A stretch of DNA of 25,874 bases from Oscillospiraceae bacterium (GCA_019422905.1 JAHZCM010000015.1:1-25874), one strand, 5' to 3'; shown: positions 13,954-21,130, numbered from the stretch's first letter. The notes: generated by a model from the letters alone, not told the origin. Numbers and translations: made by a program.

Positions 13954-15247
13954 TTAGCCGCCGAGTGCCTGCGCGAGGTCGGCAAGCAGGTCGTCGATGT
14001 GCTCGGTGCCGATGGAGAGGCGGATCGTATTCGGCCGGGTGCCCTGATCCAGAAGCTCTTCCTCGGTGAGCTGGGAGTGCGTGGTGGAGGCCGGGTGGAT
14101 GACGAGCGACTTCACATCTGCCACGTTGGCGAGCAGCGAGAAAATGTGCAAACGGTCGATAAAGTCCTGCGCTTCTTTGGCGCCGCCCTTGATGTTAAAG
14201 GTGAAGATCGACGCGCCGCCGTTCGGAAAATATTTTTCGTACAGCGCGTGATGCGGGTGATCCGGCAGGGAAGGGTGATTGACACTTTCGACCTTCGGAT
14301 GCTTGGAGAGGAAATCGACGACCCTCAGCGTGTTTTCCACGTGGCGCTCAACGCGCAGGGAGAGCGTCTCAAGGCCCTGCAGGAACAGGAATGCGTGAAG
14401 CGGAGCGAGCGTTGCGCCGGTGTCGCGCAAAAGGATCACGCGGATTTTGGTGACGAACGCCGCCGGGCCGACGACTTTTGTGAAGCTGATGCCGTGATAG
14501 CTGGGGTTCGGCTCGGTGAGCGCCGGGAACTTGCCGCTCGCCTCCCAATCGAACTTACCGCTGTCCACGATTACGCCGCCGATCGCCGTGCCGTGGCCGC
14601 CGATGAATTTCGTCGCCGAATGTACGACGATGTCCGCGCCGTGTTCAAACGGGCGAAGCAGATACGGCGTTGCAAACGTGGAATCCACAACGAGCGGAAT
14701 TTTATACTTATGCGCGACAGCCGCGACGGCGTCGATGTCGATCAGCGTGGCGTTCGGGTTGCCGATGGTCTCGATGAAAAGCGCCTTGTTTTTTTCATTG
14801 ATGGCGTTTTCAAACGCGCCGTCCGTATCCGGATCCACAAACGTGGCGGCAATGCCGTACTCCGGAAGCGTATGCGCCAGCAGGTTGTAGGTGCCGCCGT
14901 AGATCGTCTTGGCGGAAACGATATTGTCGCCCGCCTGGGCGAGATTCAGAAATGTATAGGTGATTGCCGCCGCGCCGGACGCTACGTCGAGCGCCGCAAC
15001 GCCGCCTTCCAGCGCCGCAACGCGCTGCTCAAAGATATCCACCGTTGTGTTGGTCAGTCTGCCGTAGATATTGCCCGCATCGGCGAGGCCCGAAGCGCGC
15101 CGCCGCATGTGCGGAGTTCTTAAAAACATAGGAGGTCGTCTGATAAATCGGAACAGCGCGGGCGTCGGATACGGCGTCCGGCGTTTCCTGGCCGGCGTGT
15201 AGATGAATGGTCTCGAATCTGTAATGGTTGTCATATGTATAATTCAT
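13954..15247 (-). pseudogene. metY: O-acetylhomoserine sulfhydrylase with a one-base frameshift near the N-terminus
   Basis: The protein is a Cys/Met-metabolism PLP enzyme that makes homocysteine from O-acetylhomoserine and sulfide. Codons from ATG 15247 encode MNYTYDNHYRFETIHLHAGQ and continue to SYVFKNSAHAAARFG. The frame then breaks, and the next frame continues LADAGNIYGRLTNTT to the stop at 13954. Removing one base from the run GGGCC (minus strand, 15087-15091) restores a continuous ~430-residue protein of normal family length. The PLP lysine lies in HSATKFIGGHG, preceded by DSTFATPYL. A start inside the second frame near 15234 gives Arg/Pro-rich, non-family sequence, so it is not the real N-terminus. 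AAAAGGAAC precedes ATG 15247. Either the gene is newly broken or the base is an assembly error; everything downstream looks conserved. Confidence 0.88.
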
Positions 15248-15472
15248 GATGATCAGTTCCTTTTGTAAGTAATTTGCGTTTATAAATAAAGACTCTCTTG
15301 GAAGTTCTTTGATAAACAACAGAGTTTATTCAGGCAGTGTGCGTTACTTACAGGAACACATTCGTCCGTTTCGGAAATTGTGGCGGAGCATTTTAAGGAT
15401 AAGGGATCGCACCGGCACGCGCCTCCTTTGTGTTGATGAATATAGAATACATATATGTTTGGTGTGTTTTAG
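15248..15472 (-). other. metY leader with long-range inverted repeat
   Basis: This transcribed leader of about 220 nt holds no gene. It contains a 9-bp inverted repeat, TGTAAGTAA (15264-15272) with TTACTTACA (15344-15352), whose 3' half (transcript sense) abuts the metY ribosome site. There is also a small hairpin ATAAAC/GTTTAT and an AT-rich stretch at 15284-15290. I could not match it to an S-box or T-box by its conserved core. Confidence 0.45.
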
Positions 15473-15501
15473 GTTATACACGCGCCGCTGCAATTTGTCA
15501 A
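15473..15501 (-). promoter_or_regulatory. Promoter of metY
   Basis: Perfect TTGACA (15496-15501), 17-nt spacer, TATAAC (15473-15478) on the minus strand. It faces away from the cysK promoter 36 nt further right. Confidence 0.7.
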
Positions 15502-15536
15502 CCCCGAAAATGCAAAAATATTTTTTGAGGCAGATA

Positions 15537-15566
15537 TTGACATTGAGCCAACTAGGGTGCTAGAAT
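15537..15566 (+). promoter_or_regulatory. Promoter of cysK
   Basis: Perfect TTGACA (15537-15542), 18-nt spacer, TAGAAT (15561-15566). The leader to the cysK start is about 160 nt and holds no gene. Confidence 0.65.
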
Positions 15567-15571
15567 TAAAA

Positions 15572-15597
15572 CCTATAAAGCAGGTGTGTAAAATAGG
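15572..15597 (+). promoter_or_regulatory. Operator candidate for the Rrf2 regulator at cysK
   Basis: CCTAT (15572-15576) and ATAGG (15593-15597), 16 nt apart, overlap the predicted cysK transcription start, flanked by A/T-rich bases. The same inverted pair with a 15-nt gap covers the rrf2 promoter (17294-17318). A dimeric Rrf2 repressor bound here would block cysK transcription. The shared motif is seen; the binding is inferred. Confidence 0.5.
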
Positions 15598-15731
15598 ATT
15601 TTAGGGATGAGGCGATTTTGGTGACACGGATAGTGCGTTTTTTTCTTCACAAACGATGCCGGCGCATAATTTAACGCTCAAACTCATAAGCCATATACGC
15701 AGAATAAAAAGTGTTTTAAGAAGGGAGAAGC

Positions 15732-16664
15732 ATGATGCGGGTACATAAGAGCATTACGGATTTGATCGGCGGAACGCCGCTTTTGGAACTGACGAATCTG
15801 GAACGGGAAAACGGGCTGGAGGCCAGAATCCTCGCGAAGCTGGAGCTTTTTAATCCTGCCGGAAGCGTGAAGGACCGCATTGCAAGGGCCATGATCGACG
15901 ACGCGGAGGAACGCGGGCTTTTGAAGCCGGGCGCGGTAATCGTTGAGCCGACAAGCGGCAATACGGGCATTGGGCTTGCCTCGGTGGCGGCCGCGCGGGG
16001 CTACCGCGTGATTCTTACCATGCCGGATACCATGAGCATGGAGCGCCGCAATTTGCTGAAGGCCTTCGGCGCGGAGCTGGTGCTGACCGAGGGCGCGAAG
16101 GGCATGAAGGGCGCGATCGCCAAGGCACAGGAAATTGCAGACGCTACGCCCGGCAGCTTCATGCCGGGACAATTTGCAAACCCGGCGAACTCCGCGATTC
16201 ACCGCCGTACCACCGGTCCGGAAATCTGGAAAGATACAGACGGTAAGGTGGACATTTTCATCGCGGGCGTCGGCACAGGCGGAACGCTGACGGGTGTCGG
16301 CGAATATCTGAAAACACAGAACCCGGCGATCAAGGTGGTTGCGGTGGAGCCTGCCGGCTCTCCGGTGCTTTCCGGAGGGACGCTCGGCCCGCACAAGATT
16401 CAGGGAATCGGCGCCGGGTTTGTGCCGGATACGCTGAACACAGCGATCTATGATGCGGTCATCTCCGTAGAGAACGAGGACGCCTTTGCGATGGGAAGGC
16501 TCCTTGCGCGGCAGGAGGGCGTTCTGGCCGGTATCTCCTCCGGCGCGGCCGTCTTTGCGGCGCTGCAGCTTGCAAGGCGTCCGGAAAATCTGGGCAAGGT
16601 GATTGTGGCGCTGCTGCCGGATACCGGCGAGCGGTACCTGTCCACGCCGATGTTTGCGAATTGA
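15732..16664 (+). CDS. cysK: Cysteine synthase (O-acetylserine sulfhydrylase)
   Basis: The 310-residue fold-type II PLP enzyme makes cysteine from O-acetylserine and sulfide. The PLP lysine is K47 in NPAGSVKDR. The substrate loop is EPTSGNTGIGLA (~77-88), the phosphate loop is GVGTGGTLTGVG (~184-195), and GISSGAAVFAA near residue 270 completes the site. Length is normal for CysK A/B enzymes. Two adjacent ATGs (15732, 15735) follow AAGGGAG (15721-15727); the second has better spacing, so the true start may be one codon later. It is divergent from metY and next to an Rrf2 regulator; all three fit one sulfur amino acid unit. A perfect terminator follows. Confidence 0.95.
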   Translation: MMRVHKSITDLIGGTPLLELTNLERENGLEARILAKLELFNPAGSVKDRIARAMIDDAEERGLLKPGAVIVEPTSGNTGIGLASVAAARGYRVILTMPDTMSMERRNLLKAFGAELVLTEGAKGMKGAIAKAQEIADATPGSFMPGQFANPANSAIHRRTTGPEIWKDTDGKVDIFIAGVGTGGTLTGVGEYLKTQNPAIKVVAVEPAGSPVLSGGTLGPHKIQGIGAGFVPDTLNTAIYDAVISVENEDAFAMGRLLARQEGVLAGISSGAAVFAALQLARRPENLGKVIVALLPDTGERYLSTPMFAN

Positions 16665-16684
16665 CGGAGAGAAGAACAGAACAG

Positions 16685-16729
16685 GGATAAAGCGGGGACA
16701 GAGCGCAAAGCTCTGTCCCCGCTTTATCC
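16685..16729 (+). terminator. Terminator of cysK (20-bp perfect stem)
   Basis: Perfect 20-bp arms (16685-16704 and 16710-16729, GGATAAAGCGGGG... with its complement) and a 5-nt loop GCAAA. There is no long T-run after the stem apart from TTT within the arm. It lies 20 nt after the cysK stop. Confidence 0.75.
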
Positions 16730-16785
16730 GGATGAAATTGTGCGGCGCTGCGGGCCGAAAAAGCGCACCCGCAGCCAGCGAAAAA

Positions 16786-16809
16786 ATTATGCGTTAAACG
16801 ACGCATAAT
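16786..16809 (-). terminator. Terminator of the Rrf2 regulator gene
   Basis: Perfect 9-bp arms ATTATGCGT (16786-16794) and ACGCATAAT (16801-16809), loop of 6, followed on the minus strand by a T-run. It starts 5 nt after the stop at 16815. Confidence 0.85.
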
Positions 16810-16814
16810 TCGGT

Positions 16815-17252
16815 TTAAATCATATAATCGTCGCCGTTACAGGCGGCCTGCTGGTTCAGAATATCCTGAAGCGTGATGCCGTCCAGATATTCGTCGATTA
16901 CACGCTTAAGCCCCTGCCAAACGGGCAGCGTGATGCAGCTTTCACTGCGGTCGCAGAGATTGCGCCTATGCTCCAGACACGCTACCGGGGCAAGGTTGCC
17001 CTCCGTGATGCGCAGAACCGCGCCCACCGTGTACTGCTCCGGCGCTTCGGCCAGCCGGTAGCCGCCCTGAAAGCCGCGGCTTGCCAGAAGAATGCCGGCC
17101 TTGTTCAGCAGGGGGACAATCTGCTCCAGATACTTTTTGGAGATATTCTGGCGTTCTGCGATATCCTTGAGCGCGACAAAACCGTCGCCCTGATGCTCGG
17201 CGAGATCCAAAAGCATGCGCAGCGCGTAACGCCCTTTGGTAGAAATTTTCAT
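16815..17252 (-). CDS. Rrf2/IscR-like transcriptional regulator of sulfur metabolism
   Basis: The 145-residue protein begins MKISTKGRYALRMLLDLAEH, the standard Rrf2 opening, followed by the winged helix (IAERQNISKKYLEQIVPLLNKAGIL, then the wing SRGFQGGYRLA). Three cysteines (C92, C100, C106) lie where IscR-type members bind an Fe-S cluster (C92, C98, C104 in E. coli IscR), though the first gap is longer. Cysteine regulators of the CymR type lack these, so this protein may sense Fe-S or redox state, or only resemble that group. Its own promoter carries the CCTAT...ATAGG repeat also found at cysK, pointing to autoregulation and control of cysteine synthesis. ATG 17252 is chosen because the family starts there; the upstream in-frame codon at 17270 is TTG. 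Confidence 0.9.
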   Translation of the reverse strand: MKISTKGRYALRMLLDLAEHQGDGFVALKDIAERQNISKKYLEQIVPLLNKAGILLASRGFQGGYRLAEAPEQYTVGAVLRITEGNLAPVACLEHRRNLCDRSESCITLPVWQGLKRVIDEYLDGITLQDILNQQAACNGDDYMI

Positions 17253-17293
17253 AGCTGTTCCGTCCTTCAAAACCGTAATCCGCTTCTTTAATT

Positions 17294-17318
17294 CCTATAA
17301 TACCATATTTTTTATAGG
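17294..17318 (-). promoter_or_regulatory. Autoregulatory operator candidate over the rrf2 promoter
   Basis: CCTAT (17294-17298) and ATAGG (17314-17318), 15 nt apart, overlap the rrf2 promoter from the -10 to just short of the -35. It matches the pair at the cysK start site. Confidence 0.5.
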
Positions 17319-17325
17319 CTTTCAA
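17297..17325 (-). promoter_or_regulatory. Promoter of the Rrf2 regulator gene
   Basis: TTGAAA (17320-17325), 17-nt spacer, TATTAT (17297-17302) on the minus strand, about 40 nt upstream of ATG 17252. Confidence 0.65.
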
Positions 17326-17333
17326 GCATGAAA

Positions 17334-17374
17334 ATCCCCTCCGGCGCGTTTTATCTTTCCATGCCGGAGGGGAT
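17334..17374 (-). terminator. Terminator of the amino acid ABC operon
   Basis: Perfect 12-bp arms ATCCCCTCCGGC (17334-17345) and GCCGGAGGGGAT (17363-17374). On the minus strand the stem ends in GGGGAT and continues TTT, about 40 nt after the stop of the small gene ending at 17414. Confidence 0.75.
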
Positions 17375-17413
17375 ATGCCATTCTGCTTGCGGATCCTTGT
17401 ATTTACCGGGGCG

Positions 17414-17599
17414 CTACATCTGTCTGCGGACAATCGTATATTCGTCGCCGGGGCGGTAATAGGGGCAGTCCGAGAAGGAGCCGCCGATAAAGCGGGCCGT
17501 CTCGTCCTCGTCCAGCTCCATGTCACAGACGTAAAAGCCGTACTCCGCATCGTACTCGTAGTACATGCAGTCCTCGCATTTTGAAGTGCTTTTTGCCAT
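17414..17599 (-). CDS. Small Cys-rich protein, DUF6472-like
   Basis: The 61-residue acidic protein has CEDC (C8, C11), YVCDMELDEDETARF (C25) and SDCPYYRPGDEYTIVRRQM (C45). The four cysteines could form a zinc knuckle. The pattern matches the short DUF6472 family found in Clostridia, whose function is unknown. ATG 17599 lies 10 nt after the ATPase stop with a GAGGT ribosome site, so it is the last gene of the transporter operon. A longer reading from 17740 would overlap the ATPase gene and carry no family sequence. Its role in the operon is not known. Confidence 0.8.
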   Translation of the reverse strand: MAKSTSKCEDCMYYEYDAEYGFYVCDMELDEDETARFIGGSFSDCPYYRPGDEYTIVRRQM

Positions 17600-17609
17600 T
17601 GTCGGGACC

Positions 17610-18368
17610 TCACAGCACGCTTTGCAGGAACTGGCGGGTGCGTTCGTGTTTCGGCGCGGTGAAAATCTCCTGCGGCGTGCCTTCTTCCAGCACGACGCCG
17701 TCATACATAAAGACGACGCGGTCCGCCACCTCGCGGGCAAAGCCCATCTCGTGCGTGACGACGAGCATCGTCATGCCGTCCTCCGCGAGCTTCTTCATGA
17801 CGGCGAGCACATCGCCGACCAGCTCAGGGTCGAGCGCGCTGGTCGGCTCGTCAAACAGCATGATCTTCGGCTCCATCGCCAGTGCACGCGCAATCGCGAC
17901 GCGCTGCTGCTGGCCACCGGAGAGCTTTGCGGGATAGGCGTCCAGCTTGTCGCCGAGACCCACCTGTTCCAGCAGCTTGACCGCCTTTTCACGCGCTTCC
18001 TTTTCCGGAATGCCCTTGACGGTCATCGGCGCGAGCATCACATTCTGCAAAGCCGTTTTGTGCGGAAAGAGGTTAAAGCGCTGGAACACCATGCCCATTT
18101 CAAGCAGGATCGCCGCGCGCTCCTTGCTGTGCATCTTAACCTGATTGTGCCCGTTGATGCGATCCTCGATCAGCCGGTCGTCAATCCAGATTTTTCCGCT
18201 CGTGCTCTTTTCCAGACGGTTCAGCGAGCGCAGATACGTCGATTTTCCCGCGCCGGACGGGCCGATGATGACAACCACCTCGCCGGGCTCCACCGTCAGG
18301 CTGACGTTTTTTAAAACCTCGACGGTGCCGAAGGATTTGCAAAGGTTCTCCGTTTTGATGATAGACAT
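17610..18368 (-). CDS. Polar amino acid ABC transporter ATP-binding protein
   Basis: The 252-residue ATPase belongs to the GlnQ/HisP group that powers amino acid uptake. It has Walker A GPSGAGKS (36-43), Q-loop FQRFNLFPH (~95-103), signature LSGGQQQR (149-156), Walker B KIMLFDEPTSALDPE (168-182) and the switch His in VVTHEMGFAR. The FNLFPHKTALQNVMLAP stretch is typical of polar amino acid importers. It pairs with the permease ending 12 nt upstream (18381). A slightly longer helical insert (~65-90, INGHNQVKMHSKERA) lies before the Q-loop; some clostridial members have it. Substrate specificity comes from the binding proteins upstream. Confidence 0.94.
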   Translation of the reverse strand: MSIIKTENLCKSFGTVEVLKNVSLTVEPGEVVVIIGPSGAGKSTYLRSLNRLEKSTSGKIWIDDRLIEDRINGHNQVKMHSKERAAILLEMGMVFQRFNLFPHKTALQNVMLAPMTVKGIPEKEAREKAVKLLEQVGLGDKLDAYPAKLSGGQQQRVAIARALAMEPKIMLFDEPTSALDPELVGDVLAVMKKLAEDGMTMLVVTHEMGFAREVADRVVFMYDGVVLEEGTPQEIFTAPKHERTRQFLQSVL

Positions 18369-18380
18369 GTCAAATCCCCC

Positions 18381-19043
18381 TTATTCGTAGATGGAAAGGT
18401 GCTTTTCAAGCCGGTTGAAGATGAAAGTAAAAACGCCGGTGATGACAAGATAAATCAGCATGGCTGGAATATAGACGAGCGCGCTCGCCTTGTTGGAGGC
18501 GATGATCTTCGTCTGATAGGTCAGGTCCGTCAGCGCGATGATCGAGACGAGCGAGGTGTCCTTCAGAACCATGACGAATTCATTGCAGATCGGCGGGATC
18601 ATGCGGCGGTAGGCCTGCGGAATGATGACGAGCCGCATAGCCTGGCTGCGGGTAAGCCCGAGCGCACGGGAGGCTTCCATCTGCCCCTTGTCAATCGATT
18701 CGATCGCCGCGCGGATGATTTCCGCCAGATACGCCGCGACATTCAGCGTGAAAGCCAGCCATGCCGCAAAGAAGCGGCTCTGGATGTTCAGCGCAGGCAC
18801 AAGCTGCGGCAGCGTGTAATAAATGAAGAAAAGCTGCATCAGAAGCGGCGTGCCACGGAAGAAAAATATGTAGGCGCGGCAAATTGCGCTGATTACCGCG
18901 TTGCGGGAAATTTTGCCCAGCGCCAAAAACACGCTGAAGACCAGCGCGGCGGCAACGGAAAGCACGGAAAGCGCGAGCGTCGTGCCGGTGGACTGGATCA
19001 GGGCGGGCATCCAGCCGATGATCTTGTTGATAGCATCCATCAT
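18381..19043 (-). CDS. Polar amino acid ABC transporter permease
   Basis: About 220 residues with five hydrophobic segments; a HisM/GlnP-type permease. TGTTLALSVLSVAAALVFSVFLAL, FFFRGTPLLMQLFFIYYTLPQL and the cytoplasmic EAA-type loop EASRALGLTRSQAMRLVIIPQAYRRMIPP are all family marks; the loop contacts the ATPase. The start is uncertain. GAGGAG (19056-19061) directly precedes an ATG at 19055, too close, so ATG 19043 is given; TTG 19070 is also in frame. The permease follows the first binding-protein gene after a hairpin and is followed directly by the ATPase. A single permease gene implies a homodimeric channel. Confidence 0.88.
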   Translation of the reverse strand: MMDAINKIIGWMPALIQSTGTTLALSVLSVAAALVFSVFLALGKISRNAVISAICRAYIFFFRGTPLLMQLFFIYYTLPQLVPALNIQSRFFAAWLAFTLNVAAYLAEIIRAAIESIDKGQMEASRALGLTRSQAMRLVIIPQAYRRMIPPICNEFVMVLKDTSLVSIIALTDLTYQTKIIASNKASALVYIPAMLIYLVITGVFTFIFNRLEKHLSIYE

Positions 19044-19070
19044 TTGCGTATTCATCTCCTCAAATATCAA

Positions 19071-19102
19071 TTCAGAGACCCCACAGGAGCGGAGTCTCTG
19101 AA
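19071..19102 (-). terminator. Intercistronic hairpin between binding-protein and permease genes
   Basis: Perfect 9-bp arms TTCAGAGAC (19071-19079) and GTCTCTGAA (19094-19102). There is no T-run, so it more likely stabilises the upstream message or partly attenuates transcription. This arrangement often gives more binding protein than permease. Confidence 0.6.
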
Positions 19103-19119
19103 TGCGGTTTAACCGGAAC

Positions 19120-19947
19120 TTACTTCTTTGTGACGATGACGAGCTGGTTTGAAACGTACGGCTCGGTCATCTCATAGGCTTCCTGACGCTCCGGCGTGAT
19201 GGAAACCGCTGCGATGATCATATCGTACTGGTTCTTGTCGAGGCCGGCAAAAATGCCGTCGAACGAGGTGTTGACAAACTCTACCTCAAGGCCGAACAGC
19301 TCGCCCAGCTCTTTGGCGAGGTCCACGTCGAAACCGATGTACTCGAGGCCGGAATCGTCCGTGTATTCCATCGGCGGATAGCCTGCCTCAAAGCCGATGA
19401 TCAGCTTGCCCTCTTCAACCGTGTTGAGCTTCGAAAGGTCAAGCGTCGGCTCTTCCGTGACGGTGCGCACACCCTCGGTGACGTCCGAACCGAAATGCTT
19501 TGTCGCAATTTCGCTCATTGTGCCGTTGTAATACAGGGTATCGACCGCAGCCTCCACAAGCTCAAGCATATCCGTGTTGCCTTTTTTGAGGCAAATGCCC
19601 ATCGGTTCGCCTTCCTCGCTCTTCCATACGCTCTGGAACTTGTCCTCTTCGTCGGTGAGGTAATAGGCGGCAACGACGCTGTCCACATACACGGCGTCGC
19701 AGCGGCCGAGCGCGAGATCGTCAAAGCACTGCGTAACCTTTTCATACGGGAGAATCTCCACGTCCACGCCCTCCTCCTGCATTCTCTGCAGGCTGTCGTG
19801 CGCCGTGGTGGCGGTCTGCACGGAAATCTTCGCGCCGGCAAAATCCTCCGGGCTTTCAATCTTTTTTGTCTCTGCTTCGCCGCAGGCCGTGACGGAAAGC
19901 GCCAGTACGCCCGCCAGAGCGGTAGCCAAAAGCTTCTTCATTTTCAT
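19120..19947 (-). CDS. Amino acid ABC transporter substrate-binding lipoprotein, apparently circularly permuted
   Basis: The 275-residue lipoprotein has a signal peptide and lipobox VTAC (C22). The usual SBP_bac_3 order is reversed. Residues 31-153 (SPEDFAGAKISVQTATTAHD ... GRCDAVYVDS ... GEPMGICLKKGN ... NGTMSEIATKHFG) are what normally forms the second half. After a linker (~154-180), residues 181-275 (KLIIGFEAGYPPMEY ... GFDVDLAKELGELFGLEVEF ... YDMIIAAVSITPERQEAYEMTEPYVSNQLVIV) are what normally comes first. The switch point is where the chain normally crosses the hinge between lobes. Ligand contacts (YPPMEY, GFDVDLA, ITPERQE, TATTAHD) are all present, so binding should survive. It has its own promoter with an ARG-box-like site and starts the transporter operon. 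Likely ligand is a polar amino acid; arginine, ornithine or cystine cannot be separated by eye. Confidence 0.88.
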   Translation of the reverse strand: MKMKKLLATALAGVLALSVTACGEAETKKIESPEDFAGAKISVQTATTAHDSLQRMQEEGVDVEILPYEKVTQCFDDLALGRCDAVYVDSVVAAYYLTDEEDKFQSVWKSEEGEPMGICLKKGNTDMLELVEAAVDTLYYNGTMSEIATKHFGSDVTEGVRTVTEEPTLDLSKLNTVEEGKLIIGFEAGYPPMEYTDDSGLEYIGFDVDLAKELGELFGLEVEFVNTSFDGIFAGLDKNQYDMIIAAVSITPERQEAYEMTEPYVSNQLVIVTKK

Positions 19948-19991
19948 TGTTCTACGTTCCTTCCTTCGATCTGTCTCTTTGCAATATTTGT

Positions 19992-20020
19992 ATTTTACCC
20001 CGAATCCGCGGGAGGGTCAA
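19992..20020 (-). promoter_or_regulatory. Promoter of the ABC transporter operon
   Basis: TTGACC (20015-20020), 17-nt spacer, TAAAAT (19992-19997) on the minus strand. The block just upstream, CGACAAATA with CAATTGATG, is repeated at the second binding-protein gene. Confidence 0.7.
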
Positions 20021-20041
20021 TTGATGAAATCGACAAATAAA

Positions 20042-20055
20042 TGTATATTTATACA
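20042..20055. promoter_or_regulatory. ARG-box-like palindrome upstream of first binding-protein gene
   Basis: TGTATATTTATACA has perfect 5-bp arms and fits 16 of 18 positions of the ArgR consensus WNTGAATWWWWATTCANW when flanks are included. Its centre lies 31 nt from the centre of the -35. A partly overlapping second palindrome continues to 20064. Confidence 0.45.
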
Positions 20056-20144
20056 TATATACATGGCTATTTCCGAGAATTGGCCCAAAAGGCACGAGGG
20101 CCGTCCGACTGGACAGAAGAAGAAAACACCTGTAATAATGGAAA

Positions 20145-20175
20145 AAAGGGAGACACACTACATGTGCCTCCCTTT
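20145..20175 (-). terminator. Terminator of the second binding-protein gene
   Basis: On the minus strand AAAGGGAG (20168-20175) pairs with CTCCCTTT (20145-20152), with an inner CACA/TGTG stem, followed by more T. It begins 10 nt after the stop at 20186, so this gene is a separate unit from the transporter operon. Confidence 0.85.
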
Positions 20176-20185
20176 AATCAATGCG

Positions 20186-21016
20186 TTACTTTTTTGTCAC
20201 GATGACCAGCGCGTTGGAGACATACGGCTCGGTCAGCTCATAAGCCTCCTGGCGTTCCGGTATGATGGAAACCGAGGAGATCACGACGTCATACTGCTCT
20301 TTGTCCAGACCGGCGAAGATACCGTCCCATGCGGTGTTGACAAGCTCCACGTCGAGACCGAGCAGTTCGCCCAGCGCATAGGAGAGGTCAACGTCGAAGC
20401 CCATCGGATTCAGGCCGCTTTCATCCATGTATTCCATCGGCGGGTAGCCGATCTCCATGCCGACGGTCAGCTTGCCGTCCTTGATGGTCTGGAGCTTGGA
20501 AAGGTCGAGCGTCGGCTTTTCCGTGACGGTGCGCACGCCGTCCACATCCGCCGCAGAGCCGAAGTGCTTTTCGGAGAGCGATGCCATGGTGCCGTCATAA
20601 TACAGCGTATCGATTGCAGCCTCCAGAATGTCTTTCAAATCGGTGTTGCCTTTTTTGAGGCAGATGCCGATCGGCTCGCCCTCGTCGCTGGTCCAGACCT
20701 TCTGGAACTTCGTGTCGTCACCGGCGAGATAATAGCCTGCCACAACGCTGTCCACATATACGGCGTCCACGCGACCGAGATCGAGGTCGTCAAAACACTG
20801 CGTCACCTTTTCGTATGGCAGTACGTCGATATTTTTGCCTTCGTCGAGCATGCTCTGAATGTTATCGTGCGCGGTGGTTGCCGTTTGAACGGAGATCTTT
20901 GCGCCCTCAAAATCATCCGGGCTCATGACCTTTTTTCCGGAGCCGCCGCTGCAGGCTGTTGCGGTAAGCGCAAGCGCGCCAGCCAAAATTGCAGCTAATA
21001 CTTTTTTCGTTTTCAT
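20186..21016 (-). CDS. Second, paralogous amino acid substrate-binding lipoprotein, also circularly permuted
   Basis: The 276-residue lipoprotein (lipobox TATAC, C22) is a close paralogue of the protein encoded at 19120, with the same reversed module order. The normally C-terminal module comes first (MSPDDFEGAKISVQTATTAHD ... VDAVYVDSVVAGYYL ... GEPIGICLKKGNTD). A similar linker GVRTVTEKPTLDLSKL follows, then the normally N-terminal module (KLTVGMEIGYPPMEY ... GFDVDLSYALGELLGL ... IIPERQEAYELTEPYVSN). ATG 21016 is chosen because GAGGGCGG precedes it and the signal peptide begins there; an earlier in-frame start at 21049 adds charged, non-signal sequence. It has its own promoter and terminator and probably shares the single permease and ATPase downstream, adding a second ligand or affinity. 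Confidence 0.88.
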   Translation of the reverse strand: MKTKKVLAAILAGALALTATACSGGSGKKVMSPDDFEGAKISVQTATTAHDNIQSMLDEGKNIDVLPYEKVTQCFDDLDLGRVDAVYVDSVVAGYYLAGDDTKFQKVWTSDEGEPIGICLKKGNTDLKDILEAAIDTLYYDGTMASLSEKHFGSAADVDGVRTVTEKPTLDLSKLQTIKDGKLTVGMEIGYPPMEYMDESGLNPMGFDVDLSYALGELLGLDVELVNTAWDGIFAGLDKEQYDVVISSVSIIPERQEAYELTEPYVSNALVIVTKK

Positions 21017-21080
21017 TTTTATCCGCCCTCCACAATTTCGCTGTCGCAAGTAAAAAGTATATCACTTGCGGGATATATGT

Positions 21081-21109
21081 ATTTTACTCCGCTTTTTAGC
21101 AGCAGTCAA
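21081..21109 (-). promoter_or_regulatory. Promoter of the second binding-protein gene
   Basis: TTGACT (21104-21109), 17-nt spacer, TAAAAT (21081-21086) on the minus strand. The layout and upstream bases closely copy the promoter at 19992-20020, so the duplication included the control region. Confidence 0.7.
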
Positions 21110-21130
21110 TTGATGTATCCGACAAATAGT

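Noticed and set aside
11239..15123. Long plus-strand frames opposite the decarboxylase, maturase and metY genes
   Set aside because: All are shadows of genes with clear motifs on the minus strand.
15248..15472. S-box (SAM) riboswitch or T-box before metY
   Set aside because: The conserved cores of these classes could not be found by eye; only a long-range inverted repeat is visible.
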